The notes beneath the pieces were generated by a model, which was not told the origin of the DNA, did not search any database, and was given only the letters and a program-made list of their open reading frames with translations. From contig NC_134960.1 of assembly GCF_965638725.1 (NCBI RefSeq), positions 746,501 through 810,500 on the forward strand: a stretch of 64,000 nucleotides of DNA. Reading direction: 5' to 3'. The translations under genes were made by a program, and so were the position numbers. The stretch is from Aptenodytes patagonicus (taxonomy: Eukaryota > Chordata > Aves > Sphenisciformes > Spheniscidae). Every line of letters begins with the position of its first letter. The stretch's first letter is position 1. Below are positions 25,301 through 37,500 of this stretch, one piece after another.

Positions 25301-27423
25301 ATGTCTAACCTCTCTCCACTGGGGACATGGGCTGAAGAGAGTCTGGAGGGTGGGAAGACAGGAGGGAAGTTAAATATGTATATATAAAAAAAGAACAGAA
25401 ACCCTCGAAGAGCTCACCCACCTCCACGTAAAGCTACCACCCTCCTGCCAACCTGTGATGCCTCCCTTTTCATTGCTAACCAATTAAAAAAAAAAAAAAT
25501 AGGATGACAGCAGCCAGAGAGGGACAGGGGTTTGGCGCAGATCCTCATGGAAGATGCAGTGTGCTTCAGGTCAGCAGCCCAAAGCTGAAATAAAAAATGT
25601 GAAGTTTACTCATGCTCCAAGAACCCAGTGTGGTGATTCTGCTTGCAGAGTAAAGGTGGTTGGAGTAACTGCTCCGGAACAGATGTTTTTAGTCTGGTGC
25701 ACTTAGAGAATTGCTCCCCGACAGACCCAGTCGATGTCTTCCCCAGCATGATTGGCTTCTCCGTGTAGACGAGGGCCACTTGTTGGGCACTGCCTGGCTC
25801 AGGGCTCGTGACAAAGCTCCAGGTGGTTCTGCTTTAGCCTGGGCTTTTGGAAGAAAAAGGTCTGAGTTCTAGTCCCTCTTCCTTGGGATGTTCCTCAGTA
25901 AAAAATGCATTCCAGATGCTTCCTCCTAGGTGTTGCCAGGGGAGGAGTGGAGAAGGTGAGGAGGACTTGGCAATTTTGCCCAGTGGGTTGCAGTATGAAA
26001 CCAGCGGGCAGGTATGTCTACGGGAACAAGATGCTTATTAGAGCTGTTGCTTTAAAATGTCTTGTTTTCAGTTCTCTCTCCCTACATGTTTTGAATATAT
26101 TTAGGGCACTTATCACCATAGCATCAAAGCACTGAAATATCCTATGCAAGAAACTGAGAGATCTATCCCAAAATAGCTGCCTGCTCTTTTACCAAAGCAC
26201 CAATTTCGCTGTCAGTGCTTCCTTTCCTTGCCGCTGCCCGTGACTGCGTGTGTATGCACGAGTGTCAGAGCTTTCTCTGTCCCCATCAGCCCAATGCTGT
26301 CACTTGTTGTCATAACGCAGCGGGTTAAGGGCCAAGTCCAGGAGAGATTTGTGGTGCTTTTTAGTGTATTTGTCTGACTTCAATATCATGTAATGGGCTG
26401 AATGCTTTTGCAGACTTCCCTGTGTGCATGACTGCTGTGAAACCTTATTGCTGTTTATCTTGATATAAAAGGGTGGTTTTGTTCCATGAAAGGCAATATT
26501 CTGAACTGATAATGTGAGTGGTATCTGGCTGTTGTGAGCCCAGATGTGCAGAAAGACTTTATGGCTTGTTAAGTCTTAAGGCATGCTGAGCACCTCTGGC
26601 TTTTCTTGATGCTTTTGGTGTCCCCTGAAACTTAGCGCATCTGATAAATCGGGCCAAAGGAGGTGCTGTCTTTCCTCGTATCTGGGCTTTGGTGGCAGGA
26701 CTGAGGCGTGAGAAACAGAGCTGCAGTCACTTCTGTCTGTTGCTCTGAGCTTTTCATTCTGCAGCCCCAAACTGAACTTCAAATTCTTCCTTGCTGCCTG
26801 GCCTTGCACGCCTGCCTCTCGTGGGAAAACCTGCCCCACTTGTAGATTAAATTTACAAGGTGACTGACTTCAATGTACATCTGTCTGAAGCCCCCGGTGA
26901 GTTATGGTTCGTTGTTTTCTTTTTGCCCCTCATCTTCAAATGCCTCTCTGCATGCAGATGGCAGTGAGCTCCCTCCTGAGCATCAGCAGTTATTGATGTG
27001 CTCCCTGGTCTCGAGGAATGCTCCTTCTGAGCTCCTGACTCAACAGGCACCGGGGTCTTGCAGGGCAGGGTTAATTGCCGATAACAAGGGAAGATCTTCG
27101 ATTGGCACCACTGCAGAGTCCCTGGTTCATCATCTCGTTCCCGGCTCTCTGGGGACACTGAGCTCTGCTGGAGCCGGGGGGCTCGCGGCTGCCCCTCGCT
27201 GTAGAGTGTAAAACCTCGGGATCTGCATCAGTGGCGGTGCGTGCGCAGGGATCGGCCTGTCCCCCTTCCCAGAGCACAGCCCAGCCTGCTCCCAGCCGCG
27301 TCACCCTGCTTGGGAAACACTACGACCAAGGCAGCCCCGTTAGACCTTGGCTCTGTTATATTGGCATGAGATGAGGACACTGGTTTTGGGGGCCAGTAAA
27401 ATGCAGAAGTTTCCCTTCCTTCC

Positions 27424-28006
27424 CTACTGGGGTAGAGTTAATTTTCTCCATAGTAGCTAGTATGAGGCGATGTTTTGGATTTGTGCTGGAAACAGCATTG
27501 ACAATACAGGGATGTTTTTGTTACTGCTGAGCAGTGCTGACACACAGTCAAGGCCCTTTCTGCTCCTCACCCCACTCCACCAGTGAGCAGGCTGGGGGGG
27601 CACAAGAAGTTGGGAGGGGACACAGCCGGGACAGCTGACCCCAACTGACCCAAGGGACATCCCACACCATATGGCATCATGCTCAGCATATAAAGCTGGG
27701 GGAAGAAGAAGGAAGGGGGGACATTCGGAGCGATGGCGTTTGTCTTCCCAAGTCACCGTTACATGTGATGGAGCCCTGCTTTCCTGGAGATGGCTGAACA
27801 CCTGCCTGCCCATGGGAAGGAGTGAATGGATCCCTTGTTTTGCTTTGCTTGTGCGTGCGGCTTTTGCTTTACCTGTTAACCTGTCTTTATCTCAGCCCAC
27901 GAGATTTCTCACTTTTACTCATCGGATTCTCTCCCCCATCCCACCGGGGGGGAGTGAGCGAGCGGCTGGGTGGGGCTTAGTTGCTGGCTGGGGTTAAACC
28001 ACAACA
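27424..28006 (+). mobile_element. Solo LTR of an endogenous retrovirus, 5'-truncated
   Basis: It shares a long series of blocks in the same order with the element at 54103-54649. These include 'gagttaattt', 'ttgctgagcagtgct'-like sequence, 'gacagctgaccccaact', 'catgctcag', 'ctcccccatcccaccgggg' and the terminal 'ggttaaacca'. The TGTCCTGG start seen in the other copy is missing here. A TATAAA lies at about 27690 in 'agcatataaagctggg', consistent with a plus-strand promoter in U3. There is no internal retroviral coding sequence beside it, so it is a solo LTR. The exact LTR subfamily would need a repeat library. Confidence 0.8.
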
Positions 28007-30150
28007 CCTACACACACCATCCCTGCCAAGTATTCAACTGGGCTTCACGTTTCCTATTCCTCCTCCTCTGCCAGCATTTCCATCTGCATAATTAATTCTC
28101 GTGTAGCTCCAACCACCCATGCCACCATCTTCTGTGAGTCTCATGGGAGGTCAGCTGTTGAAATGCATTAGATGCTTCGTCAGCAGATTACAGATCAGGT
28201 CATACCAAGCTGTCTATCCTCTCATTAGCATGCAGTAAGTGATCACATCTGGAGCCAGGCGTGAGCAGGCAGCCCCTCCTTCCCATCCAAACCAACACTT
28301 ATAAATTACTACCTGAGCTGGTCTGGGCATACCTAATGCAATTCTATTTATTTCTGAATGTGCTTGGGAGAAGTGGAGGTGTTCTTGGTTATAGAGTCAG
28401 CTTATGAGGTTTTCTGGTTTAGTTTTAAAGGGATGAGAGGAGTCTTCAGCAAAGAACTGCCATGTCTTCTCTGAGATGTTCAACTGTCTTTGAGGTGGCA
28501 TTGCTGAGAGTCATGTTCACCCTCTTATTTGCAGCTTGCGCCACCTTTTATACCTGGGAAAACTGCACGTTTTCAGTTTGTCAGGATTTTTCTACAGGAG
28601 CTTAGTGACAGAGAGCACAAGGTGAAGAACTTATCTGTGCCATTGGTGGTTTCTGTGCTACTGAAAATCCCTGCAGGCAGATGCCAGCTTCCTGCTCCAC
28701 AAACAGAAAAAGTCTGAAAGAGTAAAAGAACAGGTGCTGTAGACTAGTAAATGATTTTATCCATTCCCTTTTCTTAGTTCCAGAAGAAAACGTCCTTCTC
28801 TGAGGCTGTGCCAGTACCTCGGAGAGTTTCCATTGACCAGTGGAGTTAATTTCATGGGTTTTGTATGCAATTAACCAAGGATGTGATTTTACAGCAGTTT
28901 TGGATGAAGCACAGCTACCGCTGTTAGGAGATCTAGCGGTCGGTGGTTGTGGCTAGGATGGGAATTGCTGGTCTATAAACCAGCAACAAAAACAAAGTAT
29001 GAAAAACAAAAGCTGTTGTGCACGGGTTTGCTGGAGAGCAGTCCCAGCTGGTGAACTGGGCACAGCTCTCTGGCTGTGCCTGCTTTTCTGTGGATGCACA
29101 GGAGGATACTTGAAATGGGGTCAGCTGAAAACTGGAGCTGGTGCTGCTGTGGCAGAGGGGTGGTCTGTGGCATGGTGAATGCTGAATTCTGCTTTCTATT
29201 ATGTAGGCAATGTTTCATGCATCTTAATGTAGACTTAAACCCATGAATTCCACTTAGGATATTTACAAAAGCAGTATCTGAATAGGTGGGTGGTGGGAAG
29301 GAGTTGGAGTGAGCTCGTGGACCGCTAGGAGGTACCTGACAGGTAATTAGAGGAAACCAAGCAATGAGGAGAAGCAAGATTCAATACCCCTGTCTGCAGA
29401 GTCTAAGTGACTGTGGCAATGGCACATCCCTTTCCATTGTCTCTTTCCTCTCCAAATCACCTTTTAAACTGTATTCTGTGTTAAAACTCCTGGACTAAAA
29501 CAAAACAGAAAAGCAAGCAAGCAACCAACCTAACAAAAAATCTGAGTGAATCCCCCTCAAAAGGCAACACGAACCATCAGCTAGGAACTGACTGATTTTG
29601 ATTTATGGTTTCTTTATCTGGCAGAAGCAGGAAGGTAATGAACCAGTGTTTTGATCTCTGTGGGCTTTCCTGCAGCAGTGAGGAGATCAAAACAAGCTTA
29701 ACTAATTCTGATACCTGCACGCTTTCTTCCCCCTCCCGCTCCTTCTCCGGTACCTTACAGGCAGCCTTACACGACACCAAAGAACATCAGTTTTGTGGAT
29801 GCCACAAACACCGTTCACGTCTCTCACAGCAGCCCCGGGGCAGTGGGGCTTCTCCAGTCGCGCTCAGCACAGCAGGGGCCAGGCCAGGCCTCTCCTGTGC
29901 CAGGACAGATGTTGTCCTGTCCCATCCCGCTCCTTTGGGATCTCCCCCTGTTCTCTGCAAGCCTCAGACTTGCAGGTCCTGAGGGTGCTGGCGGCGTGGA
30001 GGTGCAGGGACATGGGGAATACCTGCCCCTTGCCACGGGAGGGAGAGCGGTGGAGGCGGCAGGCTGGTGTGGGGTCTGGGGTGCTCGCCCCTCGCAGGAG
30101 GGAGGAGAGGAGCAGGCGCGTGAGGGAAAGCAAGCGGAGGAGTTACCCTG
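28007..30150 (-). other. SH3RF2: Probable SH3RF2 3' UTR and downstream flank
   Basis: This non-coding stretch lies directly after the SH3RF2 stop codon on the minus strand. If the poly(A) signal at 28347 is the one used, the 3' UTR is about 1.8 kb and the rest is intergenic. I see no repeat family or other gene. Confidence 0.45.
28347..28352 (-). promoter_or_regulatory. SH3RF2: Candidate SH3RF2 poly(A) signal
   Basis: TTTATT on the plus strand is AATAAA on the minus strand. It is the nearest canonical signal I found below the SH3RF2 stop. It is followed on the minus strand by the GT-rich 'gtgttggtttgg' near 28300. Confidence 0.4.
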
Positions 30151-30444
30151 TCAGTTTGCAGAAATGCTGCTGTAGTTCTTCTTGACAGGGAAGGTCAGCT
30201 GCCTGGAGAGGTCCAGCGACAGCGCCTTCGGGTGCAGCGCCCGTCGCTGGTGCAGGGGGCTGGAGCTGGTCCTGGGCGAGTAGAGCACCGCCAGCTCGGG
30301 GCCCGGCAGGCTGGCTTCTGGCAGGAGAGCCTCCACCGCAGCCGCCGGCTCCGTCTTGCTGCGTGGCAGGCTCGGGGAGGGCTGCAGGCTGTGCCGCTTG
30401 GGGGGCGGGGGGCTGTGGTTCTGGAACCTCACTGTCTTCACTTG
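30151..30444 (-). CDS. SH3RF2: SH3RF2 terminal exon with PP1-docking motif
   Basis: Ninety-seven codons plus TGA (30153-30151). It opens [21 protein letters not shown] is a canonical RVxF-type PP1-docking motif and matches the mammalian SH3RF2 site. A proline-rich, low-conservation tail follows and the protein ends NYSSISAN. The acceptor is cattgcag. The region is GC-rich, so the opposite strand also shows long chance frames. Confidence 0.93.
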   Translation of the reverse strand, partial: QVKTVRFQNHSPPPPKRHSLQPSPSLPRSKTEPAAAVEALLPEASLPGPELAVLYSPRTSSSPLHQRRALHPKALSLDLSRQLTFPVKKNYSSISAN

Positions 30445-33400
30445 CTGCAATGAGAAGGGGACCAGAGTCACAGTGGGAAGAGCAGCCACCTGCCCTCCTT
30501 GCTGGGATCTGCCCTGGAGAACCGGGAGGGTGAGCTGAGGGGGCGGCTGGCTCCTTCCCAGGGGCAGAGGATGCCTGTGGAGAAGCCCAGTGTGATGTGC
30601 AGCTTATAGCAGGTGGAAGAGAGCACCAGGGAATGGCACAGCGTGGTGCAGCTGGCAGTGCCATCAGCTATCACAGAGACCTAGGAGAGTCGGTCCAGAG
30701 AGCCATCACCCGAGTTAGTGGGAGAGAGCGGAGGGGAGGACCAGGTGGCAGCACGACACGAGGACAGACGGTGGCCTGTCCTGCCGTACCCCTCACGGAG
30801 AGCCTGTGGTTTCTCTCCAGCTGATGATGTTCCTCCTGGGAACTCCAAGGTTGGTTGGGCTTTCTGGGACTCATGGAGCAATTTACTCTTTGGGTGCCAC
30901 GGGAAGGAAAAGTCATTACTAGGACAATTTGCAGAATTATTTTATCTTTATGAAATTCCCCTCTGGCTGCCAGAGGGGAAAGGAATTTCCTTTCCAAATG
31001 GCTCAGCCAAAGCAATGCAGGGGAGATGGGGGAAGCTCTGTAGAGACCAGCCTGACATACAGTCTAACAGCCAGGTCTGTGGCATTTGCTCATTCGCTCC
31101 CAAATTCTCAAGGACCTCAGTGGGATTCTTGCCTGATTTAAGACCTCAGAAAAGTCTCAAGATTTGATCATGACTGAACATTGGTTTATACTGAAAGAGT
31201 CCATGCAGCATCTTGCCTTTCTAAAGGGCTTAATCTGAACAGCAGACTCTGCAACACAAATATCTGATTTCTTAATGCAGGTACCAATCCCAGTGACTTC
31301 TATCAGAAGAAAACCTGTCGAGAGTGGAGTGAAGCCCTCAAGGGATTTGGCCCCGGTCAGTATTGGGCTGACGCTGAATGCCAGTCCCAAGAGGATTGGG
31401 GGGACCCTCTGAAGCAGCAGGTAACCGCTGGCCGTACCTTTTCGGTGCTGTTGCGGGAGGTGTCTGGTTTCACCAGAATGGATGGCGGGGCTGATGCAGG
31501 TGGCTTTGGAGCTGCCTCGCTCTTTGCTGGAGGGTCTTTGGCATCCAGGATCACCGAGCTGCACACAGAGGGAGTTCTGCTTTCCCCTCCTCTGACCACA
31601 AGCGCCGGTGAAGCATCGTGGGAGAAGTTTGGCCTTGTTCCTGCCTCGGCCGTGCCAGCTCCAGGAGGGATGCTGTGCGGCTGGGGGCTGATGTTCTGAT
31701 AAAGCTGAAACTGCTGAGGTCGTGCTGCAGCCGTGGGAGGACGCCTGAGGGAGCCGGCAACCTGCACGGGGGTCCCCGCCTGCCCCGGCCTCTGCAGGGA
31801 TCCATCTGGGGAGCAAGAACCATTGGAAGGAGGTAAGTCAGCAGGAATCCAAAATGGTACAGACAAAACAGAGAGGCAGAAGTGAGCAGTGGTTACAGCC
31901 CTGCACTAACAGCCCCATTCGCAGGGATGCTGTGGGGTCGTAGCTCCCAGGGATTGCCACGCACCTACCTCCGTGCACTGGGAGTGGTGTGCAGTAAAGC
32001 CGTCTGCCTCCGTAGCCTTGCCTCGGCAGGCAGCCGCTCTGCTGGACACTGGCAAGGCCAACAAACCAAAACCCTCAATCCCCATGTATTTGCACAACTC
32101 ATGCCACAGAAATTTTTCTGTCTTGGATAGGACCGATCTGGTTTCTGAGAGCTTGCCCTGCCTTCTCCTGGACTGCAAATGCTCTTGGTGCAAACGCTTG
32201 GTGCGTTAACCCGTAACACCAGGTTGCACAGCGTCAGCACGACGTGGTTGGATTTTCCTGCCCTGCTCCCGTGGCAAGGAGTGGTGGCAGCGGGGCTGCG
32301 TGGGGGAAGCACCATGATGAGCGAGTAGGACCAGACACTGCTGGGGAGCAGAAATCACCCCCCTGAGCAGAAACCTCCCAAGAGAGACCCTGGGGAACAC
32401 CTCCCGTGATGGGGTCCTCACGGGGCCCGGGGTGCTCTCTGCCCCCTCCCCATTGTTTCTTTGCCGAAGGTACGAACCGCCAGCAGGAGCCCTGCTCCTG
32501 AGCCCTCCCTCCAGCCCTCGCCGTCCTGTGCTGTTTGTTGTTCCTTTTTGGCTGCTCCATCCCGTAGCTGCTTTCCTGCCTGTGGTGTGGGAAGTCACAC
32601 ACTTTATTTCTTCTGCAGTTTCTGCAGTTTCTTGCTATTCACAAGATGTTTGTTTTTTTTTTTTTAAACAGAGCCACCACAGGGGAATGAGTCGTTTACA
32701 GTAAAACAACTCTCTTAAGATAAATCCAATTTCGAGTCTAAAAACACTGACAGTGGCCCTTGCAAACGCGCCTCCCCCCTGCCAGGGGCAGTGCCTGCCT
32801 CCAGCAGCAGCTCCGCCTGCAAGCATGGGAGAATACACCACTTAGTTGCCCAAATACACTTGGAAATGTACTCCAAAGCAGCATGTATGGGCTGAAGATA
32901 AACCTTGCCAGCCTCGTTGGAAAGAGTATAACCAACTGAGATCTGCTAAGCCTTCACAAAGAGTTTTTCTGTGCGGAGTCAAAAAACTAAAATTACCAAA
33001 ATAATCACAGCTGAGGACAGCCAGTGGTGTGGGACCCCGGGCTCCTCTGCCTGGGAGGTGTTCACTAAGGCTCCCTCTCCCTGCCCTCCGTCCTTGGGAG
33101 GGGTATTTCCTACAGCCCCGGGGATGTGCAAGTGAGAAGCACGTATTGGATCTTTGCAAAGGAGGAGAAGAAAAATAGAGATGATATAGAGGCTTTTTCC
33201 CTCTAGCTCTCTGCTACATCAAGGCTTTTGACTTCACAATTTCACCGGGTAACTCCTGCTTCTTTTTTTTTTTGTGTAGCATCCTTTCTCACCTTCAGGT
33301 TATTCATGATTTTATACATCTCAGATATTTCCAAGCTGAAATTTTTTTCTCCTGAAATAGAAGTTATTCTATTCTCTTGATCATCCTCCTGCATATTTTT

Positions 33401-34528
33401 CCTGATTTTACTATATTCTTTTTGAGTTACCAGAAATACATGAAGTGTTCAGGATATGAGTTTGCCAAAACTCCCCCAATGGCACAGCTGAGTTTTACTC
33501 TCTTGTTCTGAGTTCCTTTCTTAATAATTCCTAATAATACTCTAAATTAACTCTTTTTAAAATTGCTTCTGAGTATGGAGTTGGAGCTCTCAAGGCCGTC
33601 TGTGACAATTCCAAAACCTCTCTCCAGGGTGACAAAAGCTAATTTAGGGCCCAAGGTTGTGCGTGTATAATTAGGGATTATTTCTCCCTGTATCTGTGTA
33701 TTGACGTTTCAGCTACTGTTTTAGCGCCCTGTTGCTGGGTGTTGTGGATTTCAAAGGTTGGATTTGCTGATTTACATTTTCCAAGATCACTACAGAAGTC
33801 CCTTTTAGAGACTGATAATATTGTCTTGGTACAGTTCACGTTTATCTTGCTGGAGTTTGTATTTCATTTTCTTTGTGTGCCACATAAGGACACTCTTATG
33901 TCTAATGGCCTCCCTTACTCTATTGTTGAAATGTTTTTGGTTTTTGAGCCACGTTCACGTGCCTGTTGAGGACACGGTCATCAGCTGCTCCCCCAGAAGC
34001 GAGCTGTGCCACTCTCTGGCACGGCGCCGGTTGGTATGGGTGAGCCAGCTGGCATTGCCCCCTGCCCTGCGTTTCTGCCTTTGCAGGGGATTAACCGCCC
34101 TGGGCATTTCACCCCCCTCCCCTGCCAGCCTGGAGGGTTAATCCACAGAGGCTGGGGCAGGCTTTGCTACACTCAACCTAGCAAACCACATTTTCCTTCA
34201 CGTGCAGCCCCTTGCCCAGCGGCAGGATAACGCTGCCTGTCCTCAGCGCTGCAGCCTGACTGTAACGAGACCCCTTGGAAAGACCCTTCTCAAGAGCCCG
34301 TTTCACAAGGGGGATGCAGTTGCATGACAGCGTGGTCACTCCATGTCTGCAAACCTGGTGTGTCAGCCGGGGATGCCTGCCCGCCCCCCCAGCTCGCCTG
34401 TGGGTGAGAGGAGATGCTGTGAGTGCCCCGGGGAACGGCCGGTCTCTGCTCGTGTTGTGCTTAGCCTGACGCTGGACCCCAGCCCTGGCGGGGACCACTC
34501 GGAAGAGCTGCCGTTCTGGTAATGTGCA

Positions 34529-34571
<43 letters not shown>

Positions 34572-37500
34572 GGCTCTGGTGCCGACTGCAGGCAGCCAGT
34601 ATGGTTTGGGGGAGATGCGTCTGGCTTCTCCCTCCCAGAGACCCCCCCTAAGCACTTACTCTTCCTTGTGCTGCCGCGTCCGCGCCGCAACGATGCCTGT
34701 CCTGGGGCCGCCGCGGCCGTGGTCCTCACGGCTGAGGTGACAGGCACAGGCAGCAGTGCCGGTTTCAAAGGTCTGCTTTGTCTCGGGCTGTTTTCTGAGA
34801 TGCTTCCTTGAGAGGAGAGTGAGGAGGTCGACAGCGTCCATGAGGTGTACAGGGAAGGCATCTTCGAATCAGAGAGACTAGATTTCCTGTTTGAAAAGGA
34901 AAAGAAAATAAGCTCAGACTAGACTTGGGGTTTTGTAAGGAAGGCAGGAGTTTGCCCAGGAGGAAACTTGATGGTTTTAATGCGCCTGCACTGCTCCCAA
35001 GTCAGGGCTTTGGTAGGAAACACTATGGACGATACAGCTAGTTCAGGTTTCTGATTCCATTATAATGAAGGATTTCATCTTTTTGCACCTGATTTATAAG
35101 AAATTATTCCCAAATAGCGTTAGGATTCATTACAGTAACCCCATGGCATTTCAAAAGGGACCTCCAGACACCAGCCCTCCCTCTGTAATTTGCCCCTATC
35201 CTACCCCTTCCCTGCTGGATGGCACCTTCAGCCTGAGCTGTAAGAGGCATCTCTCAGCGCAGGGGCAGGGCAGGTCCGTAAGGACCGGGCAGAGGCAGTA
35301 TTTGTGCTCCTGTCGTTTGGGTCCAGCTTCCCCACTGCTGTTTGGTCTCTGGTGCACAGCACCTACTTTGGATTATCCTCCCCCCCTGCCTTTCCTAGGG
35401 AGGTCATCTTCGTGTTTTCACCTGAAGCCACTAAATTGCCAAAGCCCTGTCAACCTTCCCCACCAGCACACTAGCCAAATATCGCTTCAAATTCCTTGAG
35501 AGAGTGGGCCACGATGAGGTCCTTTTGCTAAATCCTTAACGGAAGGAAAACCCATTCCTCTGATTCTTCTTTACCTTTTTGGGGGTGTGTGTGGAGGAAT
35601 GATTCATGGTTTAATAACTGAGCAGTGATTCATCAAATAACTCGGGCATCAATTTATCATAAAGAAATTTCCTAAGGAGGATAGAATAGCAACTCCAGAA
35701 CCAGCGCTTATGGTTGAAGTGCTTTATGAGGCTATTTAGGGTGACTGGGCTGTGCTCTCGATTATTTCTTTGCTCTGTTTATCGGTGAGGTGGGGCCATG
35801 GTGTCATCGGAGGCTATATGGTGAAGAAATGAGCTGGAGAGACAAAGACTAATCACCAGCGCTTTTGAAGGTGGGGAGGGTGCAGGGGGGGCAGTGCTGG
35901 GGTGAAAGCAGCACTGGGACCTCTGGTCTGAACCGAGCGATTTGGCAGAATAAAGCATAAGCAGGGAAAGAGAAGTGAGGGGGGGAGAAACCAAATGGCA
36001 GCGGGAGTATCTGGGAGTGTAAGGTGAATTTTTGATGTGCTGCTAGAAGACTTTCAGGGAAGCAGAGGCTGAGGTGCCCCTGATCTTCCCTCGGTGCAGT
36101 CCTTTAACCCTGCGCAGAGGCACGGGCAGGTGGGTGTGCGTGGAGGCGATCCCCGCGGGCCGCAGCTGCCCCCCCGAGCAGAGCTCCCCGCTCCTGCAGA
36201 CGGGGCTGGACCATCGCAGTGAGTTTCCAGCCATGGAAACCCTGCTCCAATTAACGAAATCGCAGTCCTGGGAGAGGTGTCCTGACTTATCCCCACTTTC
36301 TATTTGCAGAAGCAGAGCACTACATTTCTAAGCTGTTCTTCGTTTCTCTGCCTAACCTGAGAGTATCTCAGGGGAACTAAGGGCACAGCAATCTTTTTTT
36401 CTCTCCTAAATTGTATATTTTAATTATTGCTCTTTCTAATGCCTGTTTGTCTAGTTAGATCAATGGTGTCCAGTGCTTAAATGCCTGCTCTAAAGACAGT
36501 ATTTTGACTCTAAAAGAGCCTTCAGCTTGTGGTTTCCCTTCTGGCAGGAAAAAAAAAAAAAGACTGGAGTCATCCAAAAGGAATAAAGGCGAGTCCGAGC
36601 ACAGACACGCTGCCGTTCATCCTGGCTCCCAGACTAACTCATCAAAATGTGCTGGCTGTGTCACCTACAGGTCTCTGCCAAAGCTCCTGGACTGAATTAA
36701 ACAGCTGTGGGAGAAGCTGCTGATGTCTCTGTCGACATCCCAGGTTTAAAACAAGTGAACGAAGGCTGATGTTGCGCTGTTCACTCATCTGGCCTGTGTG
36801 CCCCCTCCGAGGGGAACACTGCTGGCCCCCTCCGCTCCCTGACTTCTCCCTGCCGTGGCAGCCGGCTGTTGGAGGGAGATGCGATTGCCACGTTGTGCGT
36901 GCAGCCGAGTCGGTACACGGAGAAATAAAAGGAGTGAGAGCTGCCAGGTGTTATCCCGCCCAGGTGAGGAATCCCTGGCCCTTGTTAGTACTGCAGGAAT
37001 CTCTTGCAGTGATTTCTCTGCGGGAATGAGAAGACCCTAAATCCTACGTGTTACCCGCTCCCCCCTCCGCATGTTTTTTTCGCATAAGAAAAAACAGACC
37101 TGAAGAGGGGAGCGACGTAGTTGCTGGGGAAGATCCCCACTCTCCCCGTGACGAGGGACATGCCCCGCAGCCAGCCGTTGTGGTCTTTCCCAAAGACGCG
37201 GACCCCTTCTCCCTTCTGCAGCTCCAGCTCGTCTGGTCCGTGAGCCATGTAGGAATGGAGAGCCACGCACCTGGGGAGAAAGGGGGTGTGAGGGGGAGGG
37301 AAGGCAGCCTGCGGGGCGGTAACTGCCCCCATGCAGGATGGCTGGAGCAAATCCTGAAGCTCCTGGGTTTAACTGTGCTGAAGAACTGATGCTGCTGGCT
37401 TTGGGTGAGTGGCGGCTGTTTGCCTGAAGCCTCTTCAACCAGCACTCGCATCAAATATTTGGGTGCTGCCATTATTGTGGAGAGAACTCGCAGGGAAGAA

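Larger units (their letters stand above)
18662..27423. other. Intergenic DNA, no recognisable gene
   Basis: It alternates between GC-rich blocks (about 19.3-19.5, 20.6-20.9 and 23.85-24.0 kb) and an AT-rich block (about 22.8-23.2 kb). I see no protein domain, RNA gene or interspersed-repeat family. A 36-bp direct duplication (21898) and a 12-G run (22321-22332) are the only structured elements. Confidence 0.55.

Noticed and set aside
34178..34861. 227-codon minus-strand frame taken as one coding unit
   Set aside because: Only its first part is real (the SH3RF2 exon 34886-34660). After the gtaagt donor it runs into intron and through the 34-base homopolymer.
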